DNA of 29,762 bases from Collinsella sp. (GTDB lineage Bacteria > Actinomycetota > Coriobacteriia > Coriobacteriales > Coriobacteriaceae). Position numbers and translations under genes: made by a program. The notes under the pieces were generated by a model that was not told the DNA's origin, ran no database searches, and worked only from the letters and a program-made list of their open reading frames with translations. The stretch is from contig DXZT01000024.1 in NCBI GenBank assembly GCA_019419545.1, forward strand, positions 1 to 29,762, read 5' to 3'. Positions 1 through 7,022 of the stretch are shown here, piece after piece. Numbering within the stretch: position 1 is the first letter of the stretch; every line of letters begins with the position of its first letter.

Positions 1-189
1 CGATTGGCGAAAATACGTTGGTGAAAATGGTGAAAAATATATTGACGCTAACACGATATAGGAGAACATCCTCCGGAACTGTCCCTCGGTGCAAGCGGCG
101 AGCCGCGCCGCGTGGGCGAGGTCGAGGTCGCCTTCGAGGTTCGCCTCTATGTAGTCCATCGCGTCGTTGAGGCCCTCTATCCAGCCCAT
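1..189 (-). pseudogene. AraC-family regulator, N-terminal HTH fragment, disrupted or run off the window
   Basis: An open frame runs leftward from ATG at 189 to the window edge (63 codons, no stop). An AAGGA ribosome site lies about 10 nt upstream of that ATG. Residues 3-45 have the pattern of the start of AraC-type DNA-binding domains in multidrug or effector-sensing regulators: WIEGLNDAMDYIEANL, then DLAHAARLAACTEGQFRRMF and SYI. That is the first helix-turn-helix, which would normally lead into the second HTH and an effector domain. From about codon 45 (position ~55) the frame turns AT-rich and reads hydrophobic residues unlike the family (VLASIYFSPFSP). The gene therefore looks interrupted at about position 55-60, by insertion or by a contig-edge join. 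Seen: homology-like N-terminus and composition switch. Inferred: disruption. The full protein would be about 280 residues. Confidence 0.6.
2..61 (+). CDS. possible C-terminal end of an unknown AT-rich gene
   Basis: The AT-rich first 61 bases hold a plus-strand open frame that enters from outside the window and ends with TAG at 59-61. It reads a hydrophilic tail, DWRKYVGENGEKYIDANTI, of the kind expected for a real protein C-terminus. It stops almost exactly where the disrupted AraC gene begins. A terminal gene of an integrated element often ends at the element boundary, so this could be the end of a mobile-element gene. With only 19 codons this is weak, and the family is not recognisable. It overlaps the AraC fragment on the opposite strand, so at most one of the two frames is coding here. 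Confidence 0.25.
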   Translation, partial: DWRKYVGENGEKYIDANTI

Positions 190-262
190 CGGGTCACCAT
201 CCTTCCGAGAAGAGAGCATGGGGCAACAAGGCAGCGCAGTCCTCGCGTCCAAGGGGCGAATA

Positions 263-310
263 ATGAGAGTTTTCGATGACTGGCTCGTCGCCAGCGAGCC
301 GTCTCGATGA
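263..310 (+). CDS. possible 15-codon leader or frameshifted 5' end
   Basis: An AAGGGG ribosome site (251-256) sits 6 nt before ATG at 263, which opens a short frame reading MRVFDDWLVASEPSR and ending with TGA at 308-310. That stop overlaps ATG 307 of the next frame (ATGA). The short ORF has a better ribosome site than its downstream partner. It may be a coupled leader peptide, or the true start of a 75-codon gene broken by one frameshift. No family recognised. Confidence 0.25.
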   Translation: MRVFDDWLVASEPSR

Positions 311-489
311 TAGACCGTCGGCACGCGAATCCGACCCGCGAATGCCCGTTTTGCAATGTCAGGAACCTCGCTCAGGAGCACGCCATGAAGGAGGACGCCC
401 GCCGCGCCGTGATGCGCGCGGCACACCCACGACGCGACAGCCGCGCTCGAAAGCTGAGGAGGGACGTTAGCCACCGGGTTAGCGAGTAG
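307..489 (+). CDS. small hypothetical protein with CPFC motif
   Basis: This 60-residue frame reads a basic, arginine-rich protein with a CPFC motif at about residues 13-16 (context TRECPFCNVRNL). The motif could belong to a zinc knuckle or to the N-terminal part of a truncated larger protein. Third codon positions are clearly GC-rich in this frame, which favours real coding. It has no ribosome site of its own and overlaps the preceding short ORF by ATGA, so translational coupling or a frameshift are both possible. It faces the liv operon convergently. I do not recognise a family; a decayed gene remnant is also possible. Confidence 0.3.
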   Translation: MIDRRHANPTRECPFCNVRNLAQEHAMKEDARRAVMRAAHPRRDSRARKLRRDVSHRVSE

Positions 490-579
490 CCCATTCCGTG
501 CGCACAGCGCCAGGAACAGCGGCCCGCCCAACAACCACCTTGGACCATGGTGCCGTCACAGTAAGAGAACGGACAGCGG

Positions 580-679
580 GCGGGCGCCAGGGCGAACAAA
601 TTGGCATGAAAAGAGGGCGGCATTGACCTTCTGGTCATGCCGCCCTCTTTGAATGACAAGTTGTCGCCCTGGCGCCCGC
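580..679. repeat. 100-nt imperfect palindrome (nested inverted repeats)
   Basis: The outer arms at 580-595 and 664-679 are exact inverted copies (16 bp). The inner arms at 610-628 and 633-650 pair over 18 bp with one bulged base around a 4-nt loop (629-632). The DNA between outer and inner arms pairs only partly. The whole unit could fold into one long hairpin on either strand. Short CAGCG copies lie near both edges, as a target-site duplication would, but the region is GC-rich and this may be chance. Candidates are a MITE-like element, a structured RNA, or an unusually elaborate terminator. Confidence 0.75.
609..651 (-). terminator. strong terminator of the liv operon
   Basis: The inner hairpin (18-bp stem, 4-nt loop) lies about 75 nt beyond the livF stop. 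Read on the minus strand it ends in CTCTTTTC, a short U-tract. The plus strand also ends in CTTT, so some bidirectional function is possible. Confidence 0.7.
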
Positions 680-722
680 GCAGCGTCGGCCGGTCCACCG
701 TTCGGTAGAACCGCGCAACTCC

Positions 723-1436
723 CTAGCCGCCCAGGTATGCCTTACGGACGTTGTCGTCGTGCAGTAGCTCTCGGCCGGTGCCGGTCATGGTGATCTTGCC
801 GGTCTCGAGCACGTAGCCGCGTGTGGCGATGGAAAGTGCCATCTGCGCGTTCTGCTCGACCAGAAGCACCGTGGTGCCGGCCTTGTGCAGGTTCTCGACA
901 ATCTGGAAAATCTGCTCAATCAGAATCGGCGCCAGGCCCATGGAAGGCTCGTCGAGCATGAGCAGCTTGGGGTTGCTCATAAGGGCACGGCCCATGACGA
1001 GCATCTGCTGCTCGCCGCCCGAAAGGGTGCCGGCGACCTGGCGGCGGCGCTCCTTCAGGCGCGGGAACTGCTCGTAGACGCGCTCAAGGCCCGGAGCAAC
1101 CGTGGACTTGGGCTGTGTATAGGCGCCCATCTCCAGGTTCTCCTCGACCGTCATCTGCAAAAAGGCGCGACGGCCCTCGGGAACCTGGGCCAGGCCCTTG
1201 CCCACTAACTTGTCGGCAGGCGTATGGGTAATGTCCTCGCCCATAAACTTGATGGAGCCGGTCTTGGAACGCAACAGGCCCGAGACGGTTTTAAGCGTTG
1301 TAGACTTGCCGGCACCGTTGGCGCCAATCAGGGCCACGATCTCGCCCTCGTTGACGTTAAAGGAGATGTCCTTGATGGCGTGGATAGCGCCGTACCAGAC
1401 GTTGATGTTGTAGACGGAAAGCATCGGCTCTGCCAT
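723..1436 (-). CDS. livF: branched-chain amino acid ABC transporter, ATPase LivF
   Basis: Cytoplasmic ATPase, 237 residues, that pairs with LivG to power uptake of leucine, isoleucine and valine. Seen in the sequence: Walker A GANGAGKST at residues 38-46, the ABC signature LSGGE at 138-142, Walker B LLMLDEP at 158-164, and the LivF-typical VEQN switch region near 193-196. Length matches the family (230-240). It is the last gene of the operon; its ATG abuts the livG stop, so the two ATPases are probably translationally coupled. The hairpin terminator follows. The LivF identity rests on the VEQN/YVLETG pattern and the operon position after livG. The exact amino acid preference cannot be read from this subunit. 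Confidence 0.95.
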   Translation of the reverse strand: MAEPMLSVYNINVWYGAIHAIKDISFNVNEGEIVALIGANGAGKSTTLKTVSGLLRSKTGSIKFMGEDITHTPADKLVGKGLAQVPEGRRAFLQMTVEENLEMGAYTQPKSTVAPGLERVYEQFPRLKERRRQVAGTLSGGEQQMLVMGRALMSNPKLLMLDEPSMGLAPILIEQIFQIVENLHKAGTTVLLVEQNAQMALSIATRGYVLETGKITMTGTGRELLHDDNVRKAYLGG

Positions 1437-2297
1437 TTAGTTCTCCCCCTTATCCTGCTTGCCCAGATATGCCTCAATAACGGCGTCGTTGTTCTGGATC
1501 TCCTCGGCCGTGCCCTTGGCGATGACCTTACCAAAGTTGAGCACGCAGATGCCCTCGCAGATGTTCATGACGAGCGACATGTCGTGCTCGATGAGCATGA
1601 TGGCAATGCCAAAGGTGTCGCGAATCTTAACGATGTTCGCCATGAGCTCCGCGGTCTCGGACGGGTTCATGCCGGCGGCAGGCTCGTCGAGCAGCAGCAG
1701 TTTGGGGTTGGTGGCAAGCGCGCGGACGATCTCCAGACGACGCTGGGCGCCGTAAGGCAGCGAGCCGGCCTGCTCGTTTGCCAGGTGCTCCATATCAAAA
1801 ATGGACAGCAGCTCCATGGCGCGCTCGTGGGCGGCCTTCTCGTGCTTCCAATACGTCGGCAGGCGCAGCACGCCCTCAAAGCCGGAGTAGCGCTCCTGGT
1901 TGTGCAGACCGACCTTGACGTTGTCCTCCACCGTCATGGTGTTGAACAGGCGAATGTTCTGGAAGGTACGGGCAATACCCATGCGGTTGACCTGATAGAC
2001 CGACTTGCCCGAGGTGTCCTCACCGTCGAGCAGGATGGTACCGTGCGTGGGCTGGTACACCTTGGTGAGCAGGTTGAAGACCGTGGTCTTACCGGCACCG
2101 TTGGGACCGATCAGACCGGCGATCTCGGTCTTACCGATGGTCAGGCTAAAGTCGTCGACTGCCTTAAGGCCGCCAAATTCAATGCCCAAGTGGATGCACT
2201 CGAGCGCCGGGCGCTGGCCCAGGTCGCGGTCGGGAACGATGGCGCCAGAAGGATACGGGACCATCTTGCCCTTGTTGAACTCAAACTTACTGGGCAT
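1437..2297 (-). CDS. livG: branched-chain amino acid ABC transporter, ATPase LivG
   Basis: Second ATPase of the importer, 286 residues from ATG 2297. A longer frame upstream exists, but this start has an AAGGAGGTG ribosome site about 7 nt away and gives the natural MPSKFEF start. Walker A GPNGAGKTT lies at about 64-72, the degenerate LivG signature LPYGAQRRLE in the middle, and Walker B LLLLDEP just after it. The N-terminus carries about 25 extra residues before the ABC core, slightly long for LivG. The gene overlaps the end of livM by 11 nt, and its stop touches the livF start, so H-M-G-F are tightly coupled. No key residue is missing. Confidence 0.95.
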   Translation of the reverse strand: MPSKFEFNKGKMVPYPSGAIVPDRDLGQRPALECIHLGIEFGGLKAVDDFSLTIGKTEIAGLIGPNGAGKTTVFNLLTKVYQPTHGTILLDGEDTSGKSVYQVNRMGIARTFQNIRLFNTMTVEDNVKVGLHNQERYSGFEGVLRLPTYWKHEKAAHERAMELLSIFDMEHLANEQAGSLPYGAQRRLEIVRALATNPKLLLLDEPAAGMNPSETAELMANIVKIRDTFGIAIMLIEHDMSLVMNICEGICVLNFGKVIAKGTAEEIQNNDAVIEAYLGKQDKGEN

Positions 2298-3366
2298 CGG
2301 CTGCCACCTCCTTCTTGGAAGCAAAGCGGTCCTTAATGCGTGCGAAGAACGACTTGAGCTGCGGGTTGTTGGTAAAGATCATGACCAGGATCAGCACGAT
2401 GGCGTAGATGAGCATGCGGTAGTCCGAGAACTGACGGAGCAGCTCGGGAAGCACCGTAAGCAACGCCGCCGCGATGACGGAGCCGCGCATGTTGCCCAGA
2501 CCGCCCAGGACCACGAACACCAGAATGAGGATGGACGTGTTGAAGTCGAACTTGGTGGCGGAGAGCTGCGAGAAGTTACCGCCGAAGAGGGCTCCGGCAG
2601 CGCCGGCGAGGGCAGCGGAAACCACGAAGGCGATCATGCGGTACTGGGTGACGGAGATACCCACGGACTCGGCAGCGATCTTGTTGTCACGCACGGCCAT
2701 AATGGCACGGCCGGTACGGCTGCGAACCAGGTTGAGCACGATCACGAGTGCGACCATGACCAGGATGGCACCGGCGAGGAAGGTCGAGTACGTCGACACG
2801 CCCGAGGCGCCCTGGGCGCCCTTGATGATGGCGGTGCCGTCCTCGAGCAGGTGCAGGTCGTCGATCGTGGAGTTACCCGTGATGTTAAAGATCACATGCA
2901 GGCCGCGGGAGTCGACGCCCACAATGAGACAGGTGACGATCTCTTTGATGATCTCGCCAAAAGCCAGGGTCACGATGGCCAGATAGTCGCCGCTCAGGCG
3001 CAGGACCGGGATACCGATCAAGAAGCCCAAGATGGCAGCGGCGATAGCGCCGACCACAATGCTGATGATCAGGCGCACTGGATCGGAGGGAACGGCGCTC
3101 TCGAGGGCGACCGCGGTGACGATGCCCGTGTAGGCACCGACACTCATAAAGCCCGCATGGCCCAGCGACAGGTCGCCCGCGATGCCGACGACGAGGTTGA
3201 GGGAAATGGCCATGACGATGTAGGCCGTAATGGGAACCAACTGGCCGGCAATCATGCGCGGGATCATATGGTTGGACTGCATAAAGAACACGATGGCAAA
3301 TGCCACGATGCACATGGCGTACGTGACAAAGTCGTGACGCGTCTGCTTGTCTTTAAGAAACTTCAT
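2287..3366 (-). CDS. livM: branched-chain amino acid ABC transporter, permease LivM
   Basis: Membrane permease subunit with about 8-10 hydrophobic segments; forms the channel with LivH. The glycine-rich loop GGLGNMRG in the C-terminal half is the cytoplasmic coupling motif typical of Liv permeases. Start choice: ATG 3366 has GGTGA about 6 nt upstream; an alternative GTG at 3375 directly follows the livH stop and adds three residues. The protein is about 359 residues and ends with a charged tail (DRFASKKEVAADAQ). The stop lies inside the start of livG. LivM proteins usually run 300-430 residues, so length is normal. Confidence 0.93.
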   Translation of the reverse strand: MKFLKDKQTRHDFVTYAMCIVAFAIVFFMQSNHMIPRMIAGQLVPITAYIVMAISLNLVVGIAGDLSLGHAGFMSVGAYTGIVTAVALESAVPSDPVRLIISIVVGAIAAAILGFLIGIPVLRLSGDYLAIVTLAFGEIIKEIVTCLIVGVDSRGLHVIFNITGNSTIDDLHLLEDGTAIIKGAQGASGVSTYSTFLAGAILVMVALVIVLNLVRSRTGRAIMAVRDNKIAAESVGISVTQYRMIAFVVSAALAGAAGALFGGNFSQLSATKFDFNTSILILVFVVLGGLGNMRGSVIAAALLTVLPELLRQFSDYRMLIYAIVLILVMIFTNNPQLKSFFARIKDRFASKKEVAADAQ

Positions 3367-3375
3367 AACGCTCAC

Positions 3376-4257
3376 CTACACCTTCTCGGGGACGTACTTG
3401 CCCAAGAGGCCGGCAGGCTTGACGAGCAGGACAATGATCAGAACACCAAAGACGATGGAGTTGGCAAGGCTCGTGGAAATATAGGCCTGCGCCATCGCTT
3501 CGATGATGCCGATGAGAATGCCACCGACAAAGGCGCCGGGGATGGAGCCGATACCGCCGAAGACGGCGGCGTCGAAGGCCTTGATGCCAGGCATGGCACC
3601 CGTCGTGGGCTGCAGCACCGGCGAGTAGGAGCACAGCAGCACGCCGGCGATGGCAGCAAGGGCAGAGCCGATGGCAAACGTCATCGAGATGGTACGGTTG
3701 ACGTTGATGCCCATGAGCTGAGCGGCAGCCTTGTCCTCGGACACGGCGCGCATGGCTTTACCCATCTTGGTCTTACCTGTAAAGAACATCAGGCCGGCCA
3801 TGATAACCAGGCAGGCGACGATGGTGACGAGCGAGACGGCGCTTACATTGAACTTGGCCAAGAACTCCGGCACCTGGAAGGTGACGAGCGAAGTGAAGTT
3901 CTTGGGCGTGGCGCCCCACAGAAGCTGTGCGGCGTTCTGCAGGAAGTAAGACACGCCGATGGCCGTGATCAGAACGGCCAGCGGGCCCGCCTGACGCAGC
4001 GGCTTGTATGCCAGGCCCTCGATGAGAACACCGAGAACGGTACAGACCACACAAGAGAGAATTACAGATGCCCAGCCCGGGAGGCCGAGATACGACGTGG
4101 CACAGAACGAGACATAGGCACCGACCATGATGACGTCGCCGTGAGCGAAGTTCAGCATCTTGGCGATGCCATAGACCATGGTGTAGCCCAACGCGATGAT
4201 GGCGTAGACGCTGCCCATGGACAGGCCGTTGACCAGGTATTGGATAAAGACCGTCAT
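3376..4257 (-). CDS. livH: branched-chain amino acid ABC transporter, permease LivH
   Basis: The other permease subunit, 293 residues, very hydrophobic. It starts MTVFIQYLVNGLSMGSVYAI, the conserved LivH first helix, followed by the family motif LNFAHGDVIMVGAY at about 40-53 and the coupling loop FGGIGSIPGAFVGG in the C-terminal part. Start 4257 is chosen because AAAGGGGG lies 9 nt upstream; an ATG three codons earlier would touch that site. The frame stays open further upstream to 4350, but that part is unlike LivH and lies in the intergenic hairpin zone. Its TAG stop is followed directly by livM. Confidence 0.95.
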   Translation of the reverse strand: MTVFIQYLVNGLSMGSVYAIIALGYTMVYGIAKMLNFAHGDVIMVGAYVSFCATSYLGLPGWASVILSCVVCTVLGVLIEGLAYKPLRQAGPLAVLITAIGVSYFLQNAAQLLWGATPKNFTSLVTFQVPEFLAKFNVSAVSLVTIVACLVIMAGLMFFTGKTKMGKAMRAVSEDKAAAQLMGINVNRTISMTFAIGSALAAIAGVLLCSYSPVLQPTTGAMPGIKAFDAAVFGGIGSIPGAFVGGILIGIIEAMAQAYISTSLANSIVFGVLIIVLLVKPAGLLGKYVPEKV

Positions 4258-4333
4258 GTTCCACATCCCCCTTTCGAATAGGTTTCCAGTTAATGTATGA
4301 AACAGGGACGTTACACTGTCCCTAGATACCAAG

Positions 4334-4365
4334 CAAGCAGGGAAGGCCAAAACCTCCCCTGCTTG
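4334..4365 (-). promoter_or_regulatory. intercistronic hairpin between livK1 and livH
   Basis: Arms 4334-4346 and 4353-4365 form a 13-bp stem with a 6-nt loop. The only mismatch in DNA (A against C) becomes a G-U pair in minus-strand RNA, so the structure is complete only in the operon transcript. No U-tract follows. This fits a 3'-protecting or processing hairpin, or partial attenuation, giving more binding-protein mRNA than permease mRNA. A smaller ACCGC/GCGGT hairpin lies at 4374-4393, just after the livK1 stop. Confidence 0.6.
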
Positions 4366-4396
4366 GGATCAAAACCGCTCTATGTAAGGCGGTCTA

Positions 4397-5584
4397 TTAG
4401 GCCTGTACGTACTTGCCATCGGTGATGACGTACGCCGTGGGGTCCTTCTGGACCTGGCCCTTATCGTTCCAGGTGAGCTTGCCGGTCAGACCGTCAACGG
4501 TAATCTTGAGCATAGCCTTGGGCAGCTTCTCGGCGGCCTCGGTCGGGTCGGCGTCGACACCAAGACCGGCCTCCTTGAGGGCCTCGGCCACCGCGTGCAC
4601 GCCGTCGTAGGCGTCGGCGGCAAACTGGTCGGGAGTATCGCCGTACTTATCCTTGTAAGCGTTGACGAAGTCGGCGTTCTTCTCGTCGTCGGCGGAGAAC
4701 GGGGTCATGAGCAGCAGACCCTCGGCAAGAGAGGTGTCGAAGCCCTCAACGCCCAGGATGCCGTCCATGCCGTCGCAGCCCATCATCTTGACGTTGTAGC
4801 CCATGTCCTTGGCATTCTTGAGCAGGACGGACGCCGGCGTGTAGTAGATCGGCGCAAAGATCATGGTGGCGCCGGCCTGCTTGGCCTTGGTCAGCTGGTT
4901 GGTAAAGCTCGTGGCGGAGTCGTCCTTAAAGGTCTCCTCGTCAACAACCTCGAGCTTGGACTCAGCGGCCTGGGCCTTAAAGGAATCTGCGATACCCGAA
5001 GAATAGGCGTCGCCGGAGTTATAGAACAGCACGAACTTCTCGTCCGCATACTTCTGCGCCAGGAACTTGGCAGCGTTGACACCCTGGTTGGGGTCGGTGA
5101 AGCAAACCTGGAAGACGCAATCCTTGCCGTCGGTGACGTCCTCGGAGGACGCGGACGGGGTGATCATGAACGTCTTGGGGTCGTTACCACACTCTGCGGC
5201 AACGGCAACCGACGCACCCGTGGTGGTCGGGCCGACGAGGGCCTGCATGCCCCAGTCGAGCAGGGTGTTGAAGGCGTTGACGGCCTTCTCGCCATCGGCC
5301 TGGTCATCCTCGGCCTTGCTGGCAAGCGGCAGCTCCTTGGTCGAGAAATCCTTGCAGCCAAGCTCGACACCCTGGGTAACGGACTTGCCGTAGGACGCGT
5401 TGGCGCCGGTCAGCGGGCCGATGGTGCCGATCTTAAACGAAGCGTCGCCCGAAGCGGAACCGCTGTCGCCGCCGTTGGAGGAGCAGCCAGCTAGAATGGA
5501 CATCGCCCCCAGACCTGCTGCGCTCGCGATAACACTCCTGCGATTCATAACAGGGTTCAATGACTTACCGGTGAGGCTCGACAT
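4397..5584 (-). CDS. livK: branched-chain amino acid binding lipoprotein LivK (copy 1)
   Basis: Extracytoplasmic type I periplasmic-binding-fold protein, 395 residues, that delivers substrate to LivHM. The N-terminus has two arginines (NRRSVIAS) and a hydrophobic run ending in lipobox LAGC, with the lipidated Cys at residue 34. The twin arginines allow Tat export. The mature part opens with FKIGTIGPLTGANASYG, the family's ligand-binding start, and keeps GPTTTGASVAV and ITPSASS motifs. Start ATG 5584 has GAGGAG 5-7 nt upstream. It is a close paralogue of the next gene upstream (copy 2), with nearly identical stretches in the second lobe (e.g. FDTSLAEG.LLMTPFSADD). A 271-bp AT-rich spacer precedes it, so it may have its own promoter. 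Confidence 0.93.
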   Translation of the reverse strand: MSSLTGKSLNPVMNRRSVIASAAGLGAMSILAGCSSNGGDSGSASGDASFKIGTIGPLTGANASYGKSVTQGVELGCKDFSTKELPLASKAEDDQADGEKAVNAFNTLLDWGMQALVGPTTTGASVAVAAECGNDPKTFMITPSASSEDVTDGKDCVFQVCFTDPNQGVNAAKFLAQKYADEKFVLFYNSGDAYSSGIADSFKAQAAESKLEVVDEETFKDDSATSFTNQLTKAKQAGATMIFAPIYYTPASVLLKNAKDMGYNVKMMGCDGMDGILGVEGFDTSLAEGLLLMTPFSADDEKNADFVNAYKDKYGDTPDQFAADAYDGVHAVAEALKEAGLGVDADPTEAAEKLPKAMLKITVDGLTGKLTWNDKGQVQKDPTAYVITDGKYVQA

Positions 5585-5605
5585 GCGGCTCTCCTCTCAA
5601 ATCTC

Positions 5606-5651
5606 GTCGGGTTTTGGTTACCCGACAGGCCATCCTTCGCCGTGTTCGGCG
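5606..5651 (-). promoter_or_regulatory. leader hairpins upstream of livK1
   Basis: Two small stems lie in the presumed 5' leader of livK1: GTCGGGT/ACCCGAC at 5606-5612 and 5620-5626 (7 bp, 7-nt loop), and CGCCG/CGGCG at 5638-5642 and 5647-5651 (5 bp, 4-nt loop). They sit just before the ribosome site. They do not match a riboswitch I recognise. They may stabilise the mRNA or modulate translation. Confidence 0.35.
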
Positions 5652-5830
5652 TTCGCAAAATAGTAGACGCTTTAGTTAGGAAAAGTGGCGATTATTTCAA
5701 CTTTTCTTTGGATTTGTTCATTTATCCATGTTTCTGCGTATTTCTATTATTTTATGCAGTAATGCCATTTTATTATGTAAAAGTAATGTTTCCATTCTGT
5801 TACAAGCGTCCCTGCCCTGAATAATACAGC
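5652..5830. promoter_or_regulatory. AT-rich spacer, probable promoter region of livK1
   Basis: About 180 bp of markedly AT-rich DNA within GC-rich surroundings, between two livK copies. It is free of genes and has several A/T runs able to act as promoter or UP elements for minus-strand transcription into livK1. I could not fix one clear -35/-10 pair; TTGAAA and TACTAT are present but badly spaced. The 60-codon plus-strand frame here is not credible. Confidence 0.4.
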
Positions 5831-5855
5831 CTCACCGGTCGCGTTTTATGCGCAC

Positions 5856-7022
5856 TTAGGCAGCGATGTACTTGCCGTCCTGAATCACATAGGCCGTAGC
5901 AGGCTTTTCGACTTGGCCCTCGTCGTTCCACGTGAGCTCGCCCGTCAGGCCCTCGATCTTGATTTTACGCATGGCCTTGGCGAGGTCGCCGGCAATGTCG
6001 GCGCCGTCGGCCGTAATATCGATGTCTGCCTTATCGATAGCCTCGACAATCGCATGGACGCAGTCATAGGCATCGGCGGCAAACTGGTTGGGCGTCTCGT
6101 CGTAGGCGTCCTTATATGCCTTGACAAAGTCGGCGTTCTTCTCATCGTCGGCAGAGAACGGGGTCATGAGCAGCACGCCCTCGGCAAGGGAGGTGTCGAA
6201 GCCCTCAACGGAGAGCAGGCCGTCCATGCCGTCGGTACCCATGAGGGTCATGTCGTATCCCATGTCCTTGGCGTTCTTGAGCAAAACGGACGCCGGCGTG
6301 TAGTAGATCGGCGCAAAGATGAGCGTGGCGCCGGCCTCCTTGGCCTTGGTGAGCTGGTTGGTAAAGCTCGTGGAGGAGTCGTCCTTAAAGGTCTCGGTAT
6401 CGACGATATCAAGTTTGGACTCCTTGGCCTGCTCGGCAAAGGCATCGGCAACACCCGAGCTGTACGTATCGCTGGAGTTGTAGAACAGGGCGATCTTGGC
6501 GTCTGCATACTTCTCGGCCAAAAACTTGGCAGCACTCGCGCCCATGGTGGGGTCGGTAAAGCAAACCTGGAAAACCGTGGTCTTGTCCTTGGTGACGTCG
6601 AGGGACGAAGCAGAGGGCGTGACCATGAGCATATCGTCGGCGATCTCGCCCGAGACAGCGACGGCGGCACCAGTCGTGACGGGGCCGACGAGCGCCTGCA
6701 TGCCCCAGTCGCACAGGGTATTGAAAGCGTTGATAGCCTTCTCGCCGTCGGCGACGTCATCCTCGGACTTAAGCGAGAGTTTGAGGTCCTTGGTCGAGAA
6801 ATCCTTGGCGGCAAGCTTGGCACCCTTCTCGGCCGAAACGCCATAGGTTGCCGCGGCGCCGGTCAGAGGGCCGATGACACCGATCTTGAAGGTCTTGCCG
6901 TCATCGGCGGTGCCGCCGTCCGAGCCACCCGACGAGCAACCAGCGAGTGCGGCGGTGCTGCCGAGCGCCGCAGCGCCGGCGAGAAAGTTCCTACGGCTGA
7001 GCGTGCTGTTGATGTTGAACAT
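5856..7022 (-). CDS. livK: branched-chain amino acid binding lipoprotein LivK (copy 2)
   Basis: Paralogue of copy 1, 388 residues, first gene of the operon. The signal region reads STLSRRNFLAGAAALGS, a good twin-arginine motif, then LAGC with the lipid-anchor Cys at residue 29. The mature protein starts with FKIGVIGPLTGAAATYG. ATG 7022 has AAGGGGG 5 nt upstream. By eye it matches copy 1 at roughly two thirds of positions or more, with the strongest match in the C-terminal lobe. Differences cluster in parts of the first lobe (SGEIADDMLMVTPS against AECGNDPKTFMITPS), so the two may differ in ligand range. Tandem duplication followed by divergence is the simplest origin. Confidence 0.92.
   Translation of the reverse strand: MFNINSTLSRRNFLAGAAALGSTAALAGCSSGGSDGGTADDGKTFKIGVIGPLTGAAATYGVSAEKGAKLAAKDFSTKDLKLSLKSEDDVADGEKAINAFNTLCDWGMQALVGPVTTGAAVAVSGEIADDMLMVTPSASSLDVTKDKTTVFQVCFTDPTMGASAAKFLAEKYADAKIALFYNSSDTYSSGVADAFAEQAKESKLDIVDTETFKDDSSTSFTNQLTKAKEAGATLIFAPIYYTPASVLLKNAKDMGYDMTLMGTDGMDGLLSVEGFDTSLAEGVLLMTPFSADDEKNADFVKAYKDAYDETPNQFAADAYDCVHAIVEAIDKADIDITADGADIAGDLAKAMRKIKIEGLTGELTWNDEGQVEKPATAYVIQDGKYIAA

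Larger units (their letters stand above)
190..722. other. 533-bp gene-poor stretch
   Basis: Between the AraC fragment and livF there is no convincing full-length gene. It contains the weak small ORFs at 263-489, then a non-coding part (490-579), then the long palindrome at 580-679 that ends the liv operon. A minus-strand frame across 372-698 is rejected because it reads through the palindrome and has no recognisable content. Confidence 0.6.

Noticed and set aside
372..698. 108-codon minus frame at the left end
   Set aside because: It reads through the long palindrome, has no recognisable content and lies in the liv operon's terminator region.
2005..4281. 758-codon open frame on plus, opposite livG, livM and livH
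   Set aside because: Antisense shadow: very His/Asp/Gly-rich, spans several clear minus-strand genes, no ribosome site or family match.
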